From Synechococcus sp. CS-1328 (GTDB lineage Bacteria > Cyanobacteriota > Cyanobacteriia > PCC-6307 > Cyanobiaceae), in assembly GCF_025128095.1 (NCBI RefSeq), contig NZ_JAHLYT010000045.1, positions 62,001 through 126,000 of the forward strand: DNA of 64,000 nucleotides, given 5' to 3'. The notes beneath the pieces were generated by a model. That model was not told where the DNA came from and ran no database searches. It was given only the letters and a program-made list of their open reading frames with translations. Within the stretch, counting starts at the first letter, position 1; each line of letters opens with the position of its first letter. Both the position numbers and the translations under genes were made by a program. Positions 57,051 to 64,000 of the stretch are shown piece by piece.

Positions 57051-59207
57051 TTGGTTCTGGCTTCCTCCGTTTCGACCCCCCGGCCGCCGCTGCACCGCAG
57101 GGCCTGGTTCTGGTGGCTCATCCTGCTGGCGATTTGGCTGTTGGCGACGCTGTGGGATCGCAGCTGGCTCGCTGCCGATCGTTCCATCCCGGACTGGGAT
57201 GAGGCCGACTACCTCAACAGCGCGGTGGACCACGGCCGGGCCCTTGGGCTGTTGCCCGGCGGTGGCTGGCCGGGCTGGGACGGGCTGCTGGATCTCTCCC
57301 CCAAGATTCCCCCCCTGGCCTCCCTGGTGAACGGCAGCGTCATGGCCCTGGTGGGGGATCGGCCGGATCAGGCGGTCGGCGGCCTGGCGGTGTGGCACGG
57401 CCTGTTGCTGGTGGTGGTGGCCTGCTGGGGGCGGCAGCTGGTGTCGCCCGGCTTCGGGCTGCTGGCCGCGGCCCTCACCGCCCTGCTGCCCGGCCTGGCC
57501 GAGCTGCGCCTGGTCTTCACCCTCGATCTGTCCCTGGCCGCCACCACGACTTTGGCGCTGTGGCTGCTGGGTCGCTGGCAGGCGCCCCAGGGTGGGCGGT
57601 GGCGTCAGAGCCTGCTGGCGGCCTTGGCGGTGGCCGCGGCGGTGCTGGTCAAGCAAAGCGCCCTGCTGGTGCTGCTCGGGCCCTGCTGCTGGGCGGCGTT
57701 GCGCGGATTGGGCCAGCCCGGCCGACGGCTGCAGGCGCTGGCGGCGCTGGCGCTGGTGCTGGCGGTCTGTATCCCCTGGCTGCACCACAACTGGATCACC
57801 ACGATCGGTGGCACCAACCGGGCCGTGATCGAATCGGCGGCGGCGGAGGGGGATCCGGCCGTCTTCAGCCTGACCAGCCTGCTGTGGTACCCGCGGCTCT
57901 GGCCCCAGCAGCTGGGACTGCCCGTGCTGGCCATCGCCCTGATCGGTGGGCTGATCGGCCTGCTGCCCGTGCTGCGCGATCCCCAACGCCGTTGGGAACC
58001 CCTTCAGGCACTGCGGCGACCCGTGCTCCAGCTGCCGTTGGGCTGGCCCTGGCTGATCGGCTGCAGCCTCTCTGGCTGGGTGCTGATCACCCTCAGCCCC
58101 AACAAGGATCCCCGCTACATCGCGCCGCTGCTGCCGCTGCTGGCCCTGCTGCTGGCCCGTGGCTGGTGGAGCCTCGGCTTGGTCCTCAGACAGCGGGGCG
58201 GCGCGCGGCTGGCGGCCGCGGCTCTGGTCGCCGGCCTCGGCTCCACCGCCGCCGCCGTTGCCCAGCCGCGGGCAGACGCGATCGCCCGGCGCCAGGTGTC
58301 GCCGTTGCCGCAGGTGATGGCCACGCTCAACCGGATCCAGCCGGGCCAGCCGCTCACCCTGCTGGTGCTGCCCGGCGTCAGCGATCTCAACGACCACACC
58401 GCCACCTTCTACGGCCGTCTGCAGGGAGGCCAGGTGCTGGCCCGCAGCCTCGGCCGCAACCCCGCCGACCACGCGCTGGTGCTGCAGCGGGCCGAGTGGC
58501 TGCTGCTGGCCACGGGCGATCAGGGCCACCGCCGCGGCGTGGTGCGCCAGCTCAGCAGGCAGGTGCGCCAGGACGGTCGCTTCGAGCGGGTGGCGGAGTG
58601 GCCCTGGAGCAAGGGCCGCCAGGTGGAGCTGTGGCGCCGAACCCCGAGCGCACCGCCGGTGCCGCCCTTCGATCGCAGCTTCATCGCGATGGCGTCGGGA
58701 CTTGCCGATGGACCGCAGGGGCTGGCGCGGGTGTTCGAGGCGATCGGGCCCCAGCACCAGCTCGATGCCCATTTCCTCTACCAGCGCCGGGTGGAGGACT
58801 GGGCGCGCCAGCGCCTTGGCCGCGATCCCAACGACACCGAGGCCCTCTGGAGCCTCACCCTGCTCGCGATCCTGCAGGAGCGGCCGCAACAGGCGGAGCA
58901 ATGGCTGGCGCGGCTGGAGCGGCTGCTGCCGGATAACCCCTGGCCCGCCGCCTACCGCAGCGCCGTGTTGCTGATCGACTGGAAGCCCTGGCCAGCGGGC
59001 CAGGTGGCCCGCACCCATCCCCGCCACGACCAGGAGCCGGTCCTGCAGGGTCTCGCCGATCTGGCCGCTGTGCTGGGGGGCGATCTCACGGCGATCGGCT
59101 CGGCCCGCCGCACGTTGCCGCAGGCCTATGCCCACATTGATCAGGCCCTCAAGGCCCCTCCAGGCAAGGCTCAATCGGCCGGCGCACCCCCCGGCCAGAA
59201 GCCATGA
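57051..59207 (+). CDS. GT39/GT83-type membrane glycosyltransferase with C-terminal TPR-like region
   Basis: A 718-aa integral membrane transferase of the ArnT/PMT (GT-C) type that takes a sugar from a polyprenyl-phosphate donor on the outer face of the membrane. The first loop contains RSIPDWDEADYLNSAVD with the catalytic Asp-Glu (about residues 48-52), and SPKIPPLASLVNG follows; ten or more membrane helices cover about 17-400. From about 600 on the sequence is soluble and has a helix-repeat look (NDTEALWSLTLLAILQERPQQAEQWLARLERLLPDNP), like TPRs. Start is TTG 57051, the earliest in frame after the hydrolase. The last four bases (ATGA) overlap the next transferase, so they are co-translated. 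Confidence 0.88.
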   Translation: MVLASSVSTPRPPLHRRAWFWWLILLAIWLLATLWDRSWLAADRSIPDWDEADYLNSAVDHGRALGLLPGGGWPGWDGLLDLSPKIPPLASLVNGSVMALVGDRPDQAVGGLAVWHGLLLVVVACWGRQLVSPGFGLLAAALTALLPGLAELRLVFTLDLSLAATTTLALWLLGRWQAPQGGRWRQSLLAALAVAAAVLVKQSALLVLLGPCCWAALRGLGQPGRRLQALAALALVLAVCIPWLHHNWITTIGGTNRAVIESAAAEGDPAVFSLTSLLWYPRLWPQQLGLPVLAIALIGGLIGLLPVLRDPQRRWEPLQALRRPVLQLPLGWPWLIGCSLSGWVLITLSPNKDPRYIAPLLPLLALLLARGWWSLGLVLRQRGGARLAAAALVAGLGSTAAAVAQPRADAIARRQVSPLPQVMATLNRIQPGQPLTLLVLPGVSDLNDHTATFYGRLQGGQVLARSLGRNPADHALVLQRAEWLLLATGDQGHRRGVVRQLSRQVRQDGRFERVAEWPWSKGRQVELWRRTPSAPPVPPFDRSFIAMASGLADGPQGLARVFEAIGPQHQLDAHFLYQRRVEDWARQRLGRDPNDTEALWSLTLLAILQERPQQAEQWLARLERLLPDNPWPAAYRSAVLLIDWKPWPAGQVARTHPRHDQEPVLQGLADLAAVLGGDLTAIGSARRTLPQAYAHIDQALKAPPGKAQSAGAPPGQKP

Positions 59208-61027
59208 GCGTGTTCGAGCGCTTTGCTGCTGCTGCCCGCCGTGACGGTGGGGGCCTGAGTGGAATTGGCCGTGGTGGCCTTGCCCGTGGCGCAGTTGGGC
59301 GTGGAGATGGTGGCCGGATCCCTCTCTTGCTTGGCCTTCTCCTGCTCTGGGGTGTGGCGGTGCTGCTGGCCCTGGTGGGCCTGGGCAACCTGCCCTTGCG
59401 CGACTGGGACGAGGGCATCGTGGCCCGGGTGGCCCTGGAGCTGAGCCAGGCCCCCCGCTACGGCGATCTGTTGCCCACCTACTGGGGCGAGCCCTACGCC
59501 AACAAGGCCCCGGGGCTGCATCTGCTGATCGCCCAGGCGGTGCAGCTCTGGCGCCTGTTGCCTGGCCAGGCTGCGGTCTCCAGCCTGCCTCCCGAATGGG
59601 TGGTGCGGCTGGTGCCGGCCCTGCTGTCCACCCTGGTGGTGCCCCTGGCGGGCCTGATCCAGTGGCAGTTGCGGCCGGGCCAGCGCCGTGCCGCCCTGGC
59701 CACGGCACTGATCCTGCTGTGCCTGTTGCCGGTGGCGCGCCATGGCCGCCTCGCCATGCTCGATGGCACCCAGCTCTCGGCCACGGCGCTGCTGTGGTGG
59801 AGCCTGTTGCAGGTGCGTGCGCCGCAGCGGCGGCTCTGGCGCTGGAGCGCCATCGCCGGCCTGGCCGGCAGCGCCCAGGTGCTGCTCAAGGCGCCACTGC
59901 TGCTGCCGGTGCTGGCGGTGGGGCTTCTGGCTCTGGCCTGCGATGGCGCCATGGACTGGCGCCGCTGGCGGGTGCTCGGCACTGGTCTGCTGCTGGGGCT
60001 GCTGCCTGGGCTGGGCTGGCATCTCTGGCATGCCCTGGCCCAGGGCAGTGCCGCCGCCTGGATGTGGTTCGGCGACGGGGCAGGGCGGGTTCTGCTCTCG
60101 GCCGGTGAAGGCAGCGATCTGGGTTGGCGTGTTCCCTTCACCGAGGTGCTCGAGGGCGGCTGGCCCTGGTTGCCGCTCTGGCCCTTCGCCATGGGGCTGG
60201 CCTGGCGCGAGCGTCATCGCGCCGCTGGCCGCTGGTTGCTGGTGCTGCAGCTGGGAATGGCGGCCACGGTGCTACCCCTGCGCACCCAGCTGCCCTGGTA
60301 CAGCCATCCCCTCTGGCTGCCCTTCGCCCTGGTCTGCGGGCCGCTGCTGGCCTGGCTGATCGATCCGGCCGGTCAGCCCGTGGCGCCGCCGCTGCGCAGC
60401 GTGGTGCGTCGCATCCCCCTGCTCTGGATGGTGCTCGGGATGGCCGGCCTGTTGCTGGCCCTGGCCTCGGCCATCCCCCCGGCACTGCTGCCGCCAGGCT
60501 GGCCTTCGGCGGAAGCGCTGGCGCCCAATCGGATGATTCTGCTGGCCATGGGTGGAGGCTGGAGCCTGGGTGGCGCTCTGCTGCTGCGGGCCCGTGCCCC
60601 TGGGGGCCGCAGCCTGGGTGTCGCCGTGGTTGGGGCTGGGTCCGTGCTGGCCCTGCTGGTCCTGTTCTGCAGCCCGTTCTGGCTGTGGGAACTGAATGAA
60701 GCCTGGCCGGTGCGGCCGGTGGCGGCGCTGTTGCAGCGCCATCAGGTTGAGGCCGCCGGGATGTGGCGCCAGGATGCGCGCCCCAGCCTCAACTGGTACG
60801 CGGGCTTGCCGGTGCGTCGGCTGGCGAAGGCCCGGGATCTGCCGGCTGCCGGGCCCGGCGGCGGCGCCTGGGTGCTCAGCCAGGACGGCACCGCTTCTCC
60901 CGCCTGGGCCTGCCGGCCTGTCGACGTAGCCGGCGGCTGGCAGTTGCTGCGCTGTCGATCCAGCGACGACGCTGGCAAGGGTCGGCGCCACCCGCAGCGA
61001 GCCGAAGGCCAGGGGCATGGCCGTTAG
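59204..61027 (+). CDS. GT39-type membrane glycosyltransferase
   Basis: A second GT-C enzyme of 607 aa that overlaps the first by four bases. The first outer loop holds LPLRDWDEGIVARVALEL (catalytic Asp-Glu, about residues 66-72), LPTYWGEPYANKAPGLHLLI provides the conserved NK.P donor-site segment, and about eleven hydrophobic helices follow, with LRTQLPWYSHPLWLPFALVCGPL near the seventh. The head of about 40 residues is rich in Gly and Arg. Sequence likeness to the partner is only at family level. The pair may glycosylate proteins or lipid A-like carriers; the acceptor is unknown. Confidence 0.88.
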   Translation: MSVFERFAAAARRDGGGLSGIGRGGLARGAVGRGDGGRIPLLLGLLLLWGVAVLLALVGLGNLPLRDWDEGIVARVALELSQAPRYGDLLPTYWGEPYANKAPGLHLLIAQAVQLWRLLPGQAAVSSLPPEWVVRLVPALLSTLVVPLAGLIQWQLRPGQRRAALATALILLCLLPVARHGRLAMLDGTQLSATALLWWSLLQVRAPQRRLWRWSAIAGLAGSAQVLLKAPLLLPVLAVGLLALACDGAMDWRRWRVLGTGLLLGLLPGLGWHLWHALAQGSAAAWMWFGDGAGRVLLSAGEGSDLGWRVPFTEVLEGGWPWLPLWPFAMGLAWRERHRAAGRWLLVLQLGMAATVLPLRTQLPWYSHPLWLPFALVCGPLLAWLIDPAGQPVAPPLRSVVRRIPLLWMVLGMAGLLLALASAIPPALLPPGWPSAEALAPNRMILLAMGGGWSLGGALLLRARAPGGRSLGVAVVGAGSVLALLVLFCSPFWLWELNEAWPVRPVAALLQRHQVEAAGMWRQDARPSLNWYAGLPVRRLAKARDLPAAGPGGGAWVLSQDGTASPAWACRPVDVAGGWQLLRCRSSDDAGKGRRHPQRAEGQGHGR

Positions 61028-61070
61028 GGTCCGTTCAGCTGATCAGGGCCGGGTGGCCAACGACCTGTCG

Positions 61071-61808
61071 ATGGAGGTGCAGAGCCTCTTCCCCCGCTAT
61101 CTGCTCAAAGGCCGCCTGGCCGATTCCCAGCTCACCGGCCTGCTGCAGCTGGCTGAGCAGGTGCTGGCCGATCCGCGAGGCACCACCGATGCCTCGGTGA
61201 AGCTGGCCGGCCAGCTGGCCCTGCAGCGCGAGCTGGGTCCCCACTTCCCGGCCGTGGCTGAGCTCTGCGCCGATGTGATCCTGCCCGCCTGCGACCGCTG
61301 GATCAGCCATGTGATGGACCAGCAGCCGCCCCAGGGCCGCGGGCCCTGGATTCCTGGGCGCTATGGGCTGCAGATGATCGATGTGTGGCTGAACGTGCAG
61401 CGCGCCGGCGACTACAACCCCACGCACACCCACGGGGGCAGCTTCTCGGGAGTGCTCTTCCTGAAGGTGCCCCCCCAGATCACTAGCGAGCGCTTCGATG
61501 GTCAGCTCTGCTTCCACGGTCCGGAGGAGTGGCACATCCAGAGCTTCCGCACCGGCATGGCCCACTACGTGCTGCCTGTGCCCGGTGAGTTCTACGTGTT
61601 TCCCGCCTGGCAGCCCCATTCAGTGGCCCCCTTCCGCGGCGAGGGGGAGCGCTGGTCGATGGCCTTCAACGTGGTGGCGGTGCCCCGGCCGGTGAATCAG
61701 CCTGGTGCCGCTGGCTTGGGTGTCGCTGCGCCAGGCAGGGCTGACCAGGCGCCGCCGGCGAATGTATCGCTCTCGATCGCCCGACCCCGGCCCGGTGGTT
61801 TCGGCTGA
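61071..61808 (+). CDS. putative 2OG-Fe(II) oxygenase
   Basis: A 245-aa member of the TIGR02466-like putative dioxygenase family. The double-stranded beta-helix is visible from about residue 100: LNVQRAGDYNPTHTHGGSFSGVLFLKVP carries the first iron ligand in the His-x-His, and FYVFPAWQPHSVAPFRGEGERWSMAFNV the C-terminal His and the 2-oxoglutarate-binding Arg. Such enzymes hydroxylate unknown substrates. ATG 61071 (MEVQSLFPRYLLKGRL) matches the family opening; an ATG at 61017 inside the preceding gene is less likely. The last 47 bases overlap mutY. Confidence 0.8.
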   Translation: MEVQSLFPRYLLKGRLADSQLTGLLQLAEQVLADPRGTTDASVKLAGQLALQRELGPHFPAVAELCADVILPACDRWISHVMDQQPPQGRGPWIPGRYGLQMIDVWLNVQRAGDYNPTHTHGGSFSGVLFLKVPPQITSERFDGQLCFHGPEEWHIQSFRTGMAHYVLPVPGEFYVFPAWQPHSVAPFRGEGERWSMAFNVVAVPRPVNQPGAAGLGVAAPGRADQAPPANVSLSIARPRPGGFG

Positions 61809-63006
61809 CGCCTCCAGCGCTCCGGCGTGGGTGGAGGCCGATGCCGCTGACCTTCGCCGCTCCCTGCTGACCTGGTGGGAGATCAACGGCCGCCATGCCA
61901 TTCCCTGGAAGCTCAGCTCCGAGGGCCGGCCGCTGGCTGATGGCGAGCAGGGGTGTGCCCTGCGCGCCTGGGTGGCCGAGGTGATGCTGCAGCAGACGCA
62001 GCTGCGCGTCGTGCTGCCCTACTGGCACCGCTGGATGGCGGCGTTCCCCACCCTGGAGGCCCTGGCCGCCGCCGAGGAGCACGACGTGCTGTTGCTCTGG
62101 CAGGGGCTCGGGTATTACTCCCGCGCCCGCCGGTTGCACCAGGGCGCACGGCAGCTGCTGGCCTCTGCCGCCGGTGGCGGCGGCAGAGGTACTGGCCGTG
62201 ACGAAGGCGGTGACGGGCTGAAGTCCGACCCCTTCCCCCGCACGCTCGAGGGCTGGTTGGTGCTGCCGGGGATCGGCCGCAGCACTGCCGGCAGCATCCT
62301 GTCGTCGGCCTTTGATCGGCCCTTCGCGATCCTCGATGGCAATGTCCAGCGGGTGCTGGCGCGGCTGCTGGCGAGTCCGCGGCCACCGGCGCGGCAGCTG
62401 GCCGGGTTCTGGCGGTTCAGTGAGGCCCTGCTCGATCCGCAGCGGCCCCGGGCGTTCAACCAGGCTCTGATGGATCTCGGCGCCACCGTCTGTACCCCCC
62501 GTCAACCGAGCTGCGGCGCCTGTCCCTGGCAGGGGAACTGCGCTGCCTACGCTGCCGGCGACCCCGCCCGCTATCCCGTGAAGGATGCCGCCAGACCTCT
62601 GCCGTTCCAGGTGATCGGCGTGGGGGTGGTGCTCGACCCCACCGGCCGGGTGCTGATCGACCAGCGGCTCAACGAGGGCCTGCTGGGAGGTCTGTGGGAG
62701 TTCCCCGGCGGTAAGCAGGAGCCTGGGGAGGCGATCGGCTCCACCATCGCCCGCGAGGTGGGCGAGGAGCTGGCGATCACGGTGGAGGTGGGCGAGGAGC
62801 TGATCAGCCTCGAGCACGCCTACAGCCACAAGCGGCTGCGCTTCGTGGTGCATCTCTGCCGCTGGCTGAGTGGAGAGCCGCAGCCGCTGGCCTCCCAGCA
62901 GGTGCGCTGGGTGGAGCCCTCCGAACTGAAGGACTACCCCTTTCCGGCCGCCAATGCCCGCATCATCGCGGCGTTGCTGGAACGGTTGGGCCGGGCCGTC
63001 GCCTGA
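61762..63006 (+). CDS. mutY: A/G-specific adenine DNA glycosylase MutY
   Basis: Removes adenine paired with 8-oxoguanine. 414 aa from the ATG at 61762. The helix-hairpin-helix glycosylase part has VAEVMLQQTQ with the catalytic Glu (about residue 73), LPGIGRSTAGSI (HhH) and FAILDGNVQRVLARL (catalytic Asp); a 4Fe-4S cluster is bound by VCTPRQPSCGACPWQGNC (Cys-x6-Cys-x2-Cys-x5-Cys). The C-terminal Nudix-like 8-oxoG reader has GRVLIDQRLNEGLLGGLWEFPGGK and EVGEELAI. The Nudix box itself is complete enough to suggest strong similarity to MutT-type folds. The start is approximate because it overlaps the oxygenase gene. Confidence 0.93.
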   Translation: MYRSRSPDPGPVVSADASSAPAWVEADAADLRRSLLTWWEINGRHAIPWKLSSEGRPLADGEQGCALRAWVAEVMLQQTQLRVVLPYWHRWMAAFPTLEALAAAEEHDVLLLWQGLGYYSRARRLHQGARQLLASAAGGGGRGTGRDEGGDGLKSDPFPRTLEGWLVLPGIGRSTAGSILSSAFDRPFAILDGNVQRVLARLLASPRPPARQLAGFWRFSEALLDPQRPRAFNQALMDLGATVCTPRQPSCGACPWQGNCAAYAAGDPARYPVKDAARPLPFQVIGVGVVLDPTGRVLIDQRLNEGLLGGLWEFPGGKQEPGEAIGSTIAREVGEELAITVEVGEELISLEHAYSHKRLRFVVHLCRWLSGEPQPLASQQVRWVEPSELKDYPFPAANARIIAALLERLGRAVA

Positions 63007-63043
63007 CGGACCCGCGCTGGAGGAGCACGCTGAAGGGAACGCC

Positions 63044-64000
63044 GTGCCATTGACGATGGATTCCCTGCCGCAGGTGCTCTGTTTCGGCGAGGCCCTGGTG
63101 GATCGGCTGGGGCCGTCGGGTGGGGACCCCGCCACCGATCCAGGCTGCGATGACCGGCTCGGCGGGGCTCCGGCCAATGTGGCCTGTGCCCTGGCGCGGC
63201 TGGGCACGCCGGTGGCGTTTCTGGGTCGGCTCGGCCGCGATCCGATCGGTGAGGCCTTCGCGAGCCTGCTGGCCGAACGGGGCGTGAATGGGGTGGCGCT
63301 GCAGTGGGATCCGCAGCGGCCCAGCCGCATCGTGCTGGTGCGCCGTGATCCCTCTGGCGAGCGCAGTTTCGGCGGTTTCGCCGGGGATCGGGGCGAGGGA
63401 TTCGCCGACCAGGCGATCGCGGCGGCCGAGCTTGATGAGGCCATTGACCCGCTGTTGGCGGCTGGCTCGGCAGCGGGCCCGGCCTGGTTGCTGATCGGCA
63501 CCATTCCCCTGGCCAGTCCCTTGGCGGCTGCTGCCCTGGAGTGCGCCCTGGCACGGGCGGTGGCCCGCAGCCTGCGGATCGCCCTGGATGTGAACTGGCG
63601 ACCCACCTTCTGGGGTGTGGCGGCGGCGGACCCTCCGTCTGCGCAGGTGCTGGAGCGGATCCGGCCGCTGTTGGCGCGGGCCGATCTGCTCAAGCTGGCG
63701 GCTGAGGAAGCCGAGTGGCTGTTCGCGAGCCGCGATCCGGCGGCGATCGCCGCAGCCTTGCCCCAGGCTCCGGCGGTGGTGGTCACCGATGGCGGCGCCC
63801 CGCTGCGCTGGCACTGCGCTGGCATCTCCGGCAGCCTTGACCCCTACGAGGTGGCGGTGGTGGACAGCACCGGAGCCGGCGACGCCTTCCTGGCGGGGCT
63901 GCTCCATCGCCTCTGCCTTCAGCCCGACCTGCTCGACAGTCCCTCGCCCGATGCCCTCACGGCGGCGATGCGCTTTGCCAACGCCTGTGGCGCGCTGGTG
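63044..64000 (+). CDS. PfkB-family sugar kinase (fructokinase-like), cut by window end
   Basis: A carbohydrate kinase of the ribokinase/PfkB family; 319 codons are present and the frame runs open through the right edge. Seen: VLCFGEALVDRLGP at the start, DDRLGGAPANVACALARLG (substrate-binding Gly-rich segment), FLGRLGRDPIGEAF, LDVNWRPTFW, and DSTGAGDAFLAGLLHRL, the catalytic-Asp anion hole signature near the C-terminal side. It resembles fructokinases. AAGGG at 63033-63037 sits six bases ahead of GTG 63044, which I chose; an ATG twelve bases further on is the alternative. The gene starts 37 bases after the mutY stop and may be in its operon. Confidence 0.88.
   Translation, partial: MPLTMDSLPQVLCFGEALVDRLGPSGGDPATDPGCDDRLGGAPANVACALARLGTPVAFLGRLGRDPIGEAFASLLAERGVNGVALQWDPQRPSRIVLVRRDPSGERSFGGFAGDRGEGFADQAIAAAELDEAIDPLLAAGSAAGPAWLLIGTIPLASPLAAAALECALARAVARSLRIALDVNWRPTFWGVAAADPPSAQVLERIRPLLARADLLKLAAEEAEWLFASRDPAAIAAALPQAPAVVVTDGGAPLRWHCAGISGSLDPYEVAVVDSTGAGDAFLAGLLHRLCLQPDLLDSPSPDALTAAMRFANACGALV

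Noticed and set aside
56970-59708. A 912-residue minus-strand open frame opposite the first GT39-type gene.
   Set aside because: Gln/Pro/Arg-rich low complexity, no family features.

Overview
The window comes from a high-GC unicellular picocyanobacterium, most like Cyanobium or a Synechococcus of the marine/freshwater picocyanobacterial clade. The sequence evidence is a psbZ gene (photosystem II), a Ycf23/DUF561 gene, an aspartate kinase with four ACT domains, SecA without a C-terminal zinc site, a MutS with the LQGDLFG-type N-terminal extension, cobalamin synthesis and very tight gene packing with many GTG/TTG starts. The assignment is inference from gene content; no rRNA is present. Coding is dense on both strands and no gene-free stretch exceeds 300 bases.

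Layout. 1-12014 is housekeeping: tilS, DUF561, a holin-like membrane protein, uvrB plus a small membrane protein, lysC, holA, cobH, mutS, psbZ, ribH. 12097-27253 is a cell-surface polysaccharide island: an initiating sugar-phosphate transferase, a GDP-mannose dehydratase-like enzyme, GT2 and GT4 glycosyltransferases, a large AT-rich two-domain glycosyltransferase (17844-20630), a sulfotransferase-GT2 fusion protein, two stand-alone sulfotransferases and an unrecognised EDD protein. 27287-36217 is a surface-protein and type I secretion module, all on the minus strand: parvulin isomerase, a CNB/C39-like ABC exporter, an HlyD adaptor, and two paralogous calcium-binding beta-roll proteins separated by a GT4 gene. 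tRNA-Gly(GCC), a GNAT gene and secA follow. 40073-44055 holds two unrelated-looking Wzm/Wzt-type polysaccharide ABC exporters facing each other. 44079-64000 returns to housekeeping: cysE with a GntR regulator, a dienelactone hydrolase, infC, miaA, gyrB, an SH3-like protein, paired crcB genes, a glutathione peroxidase, mgtE, a group 2 sigma factor, a glutamine-synthetase-like gene, an isochorismatase-family hydrolase, two GT39-type membrane glycosyltransferases, a 2OG-Fe(II) oxygenase, mutY, and a PfkB sugar kinase cut by the window end.

How the parts may work together (inference). The island can build a glycan on a lipid carrier, sulfate it, and pass it out through the Wzm/Wzt exporters. The type I system next to it would export the two beta-roll proteins, giving a calcium-dependent protein coat over a sulfated glycan. 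The most unusual observation is in these two proteins: their N-terminal halves contain an exact 20-residue repeat in which GGxGxD and GNxGxD turns alternate, unlike ordinary tandem RTX nonapeptides. Both genes start with TTG, and the second has a UUCG-loop terminator just ahead of the neighbouring glycosyltransferase gene.
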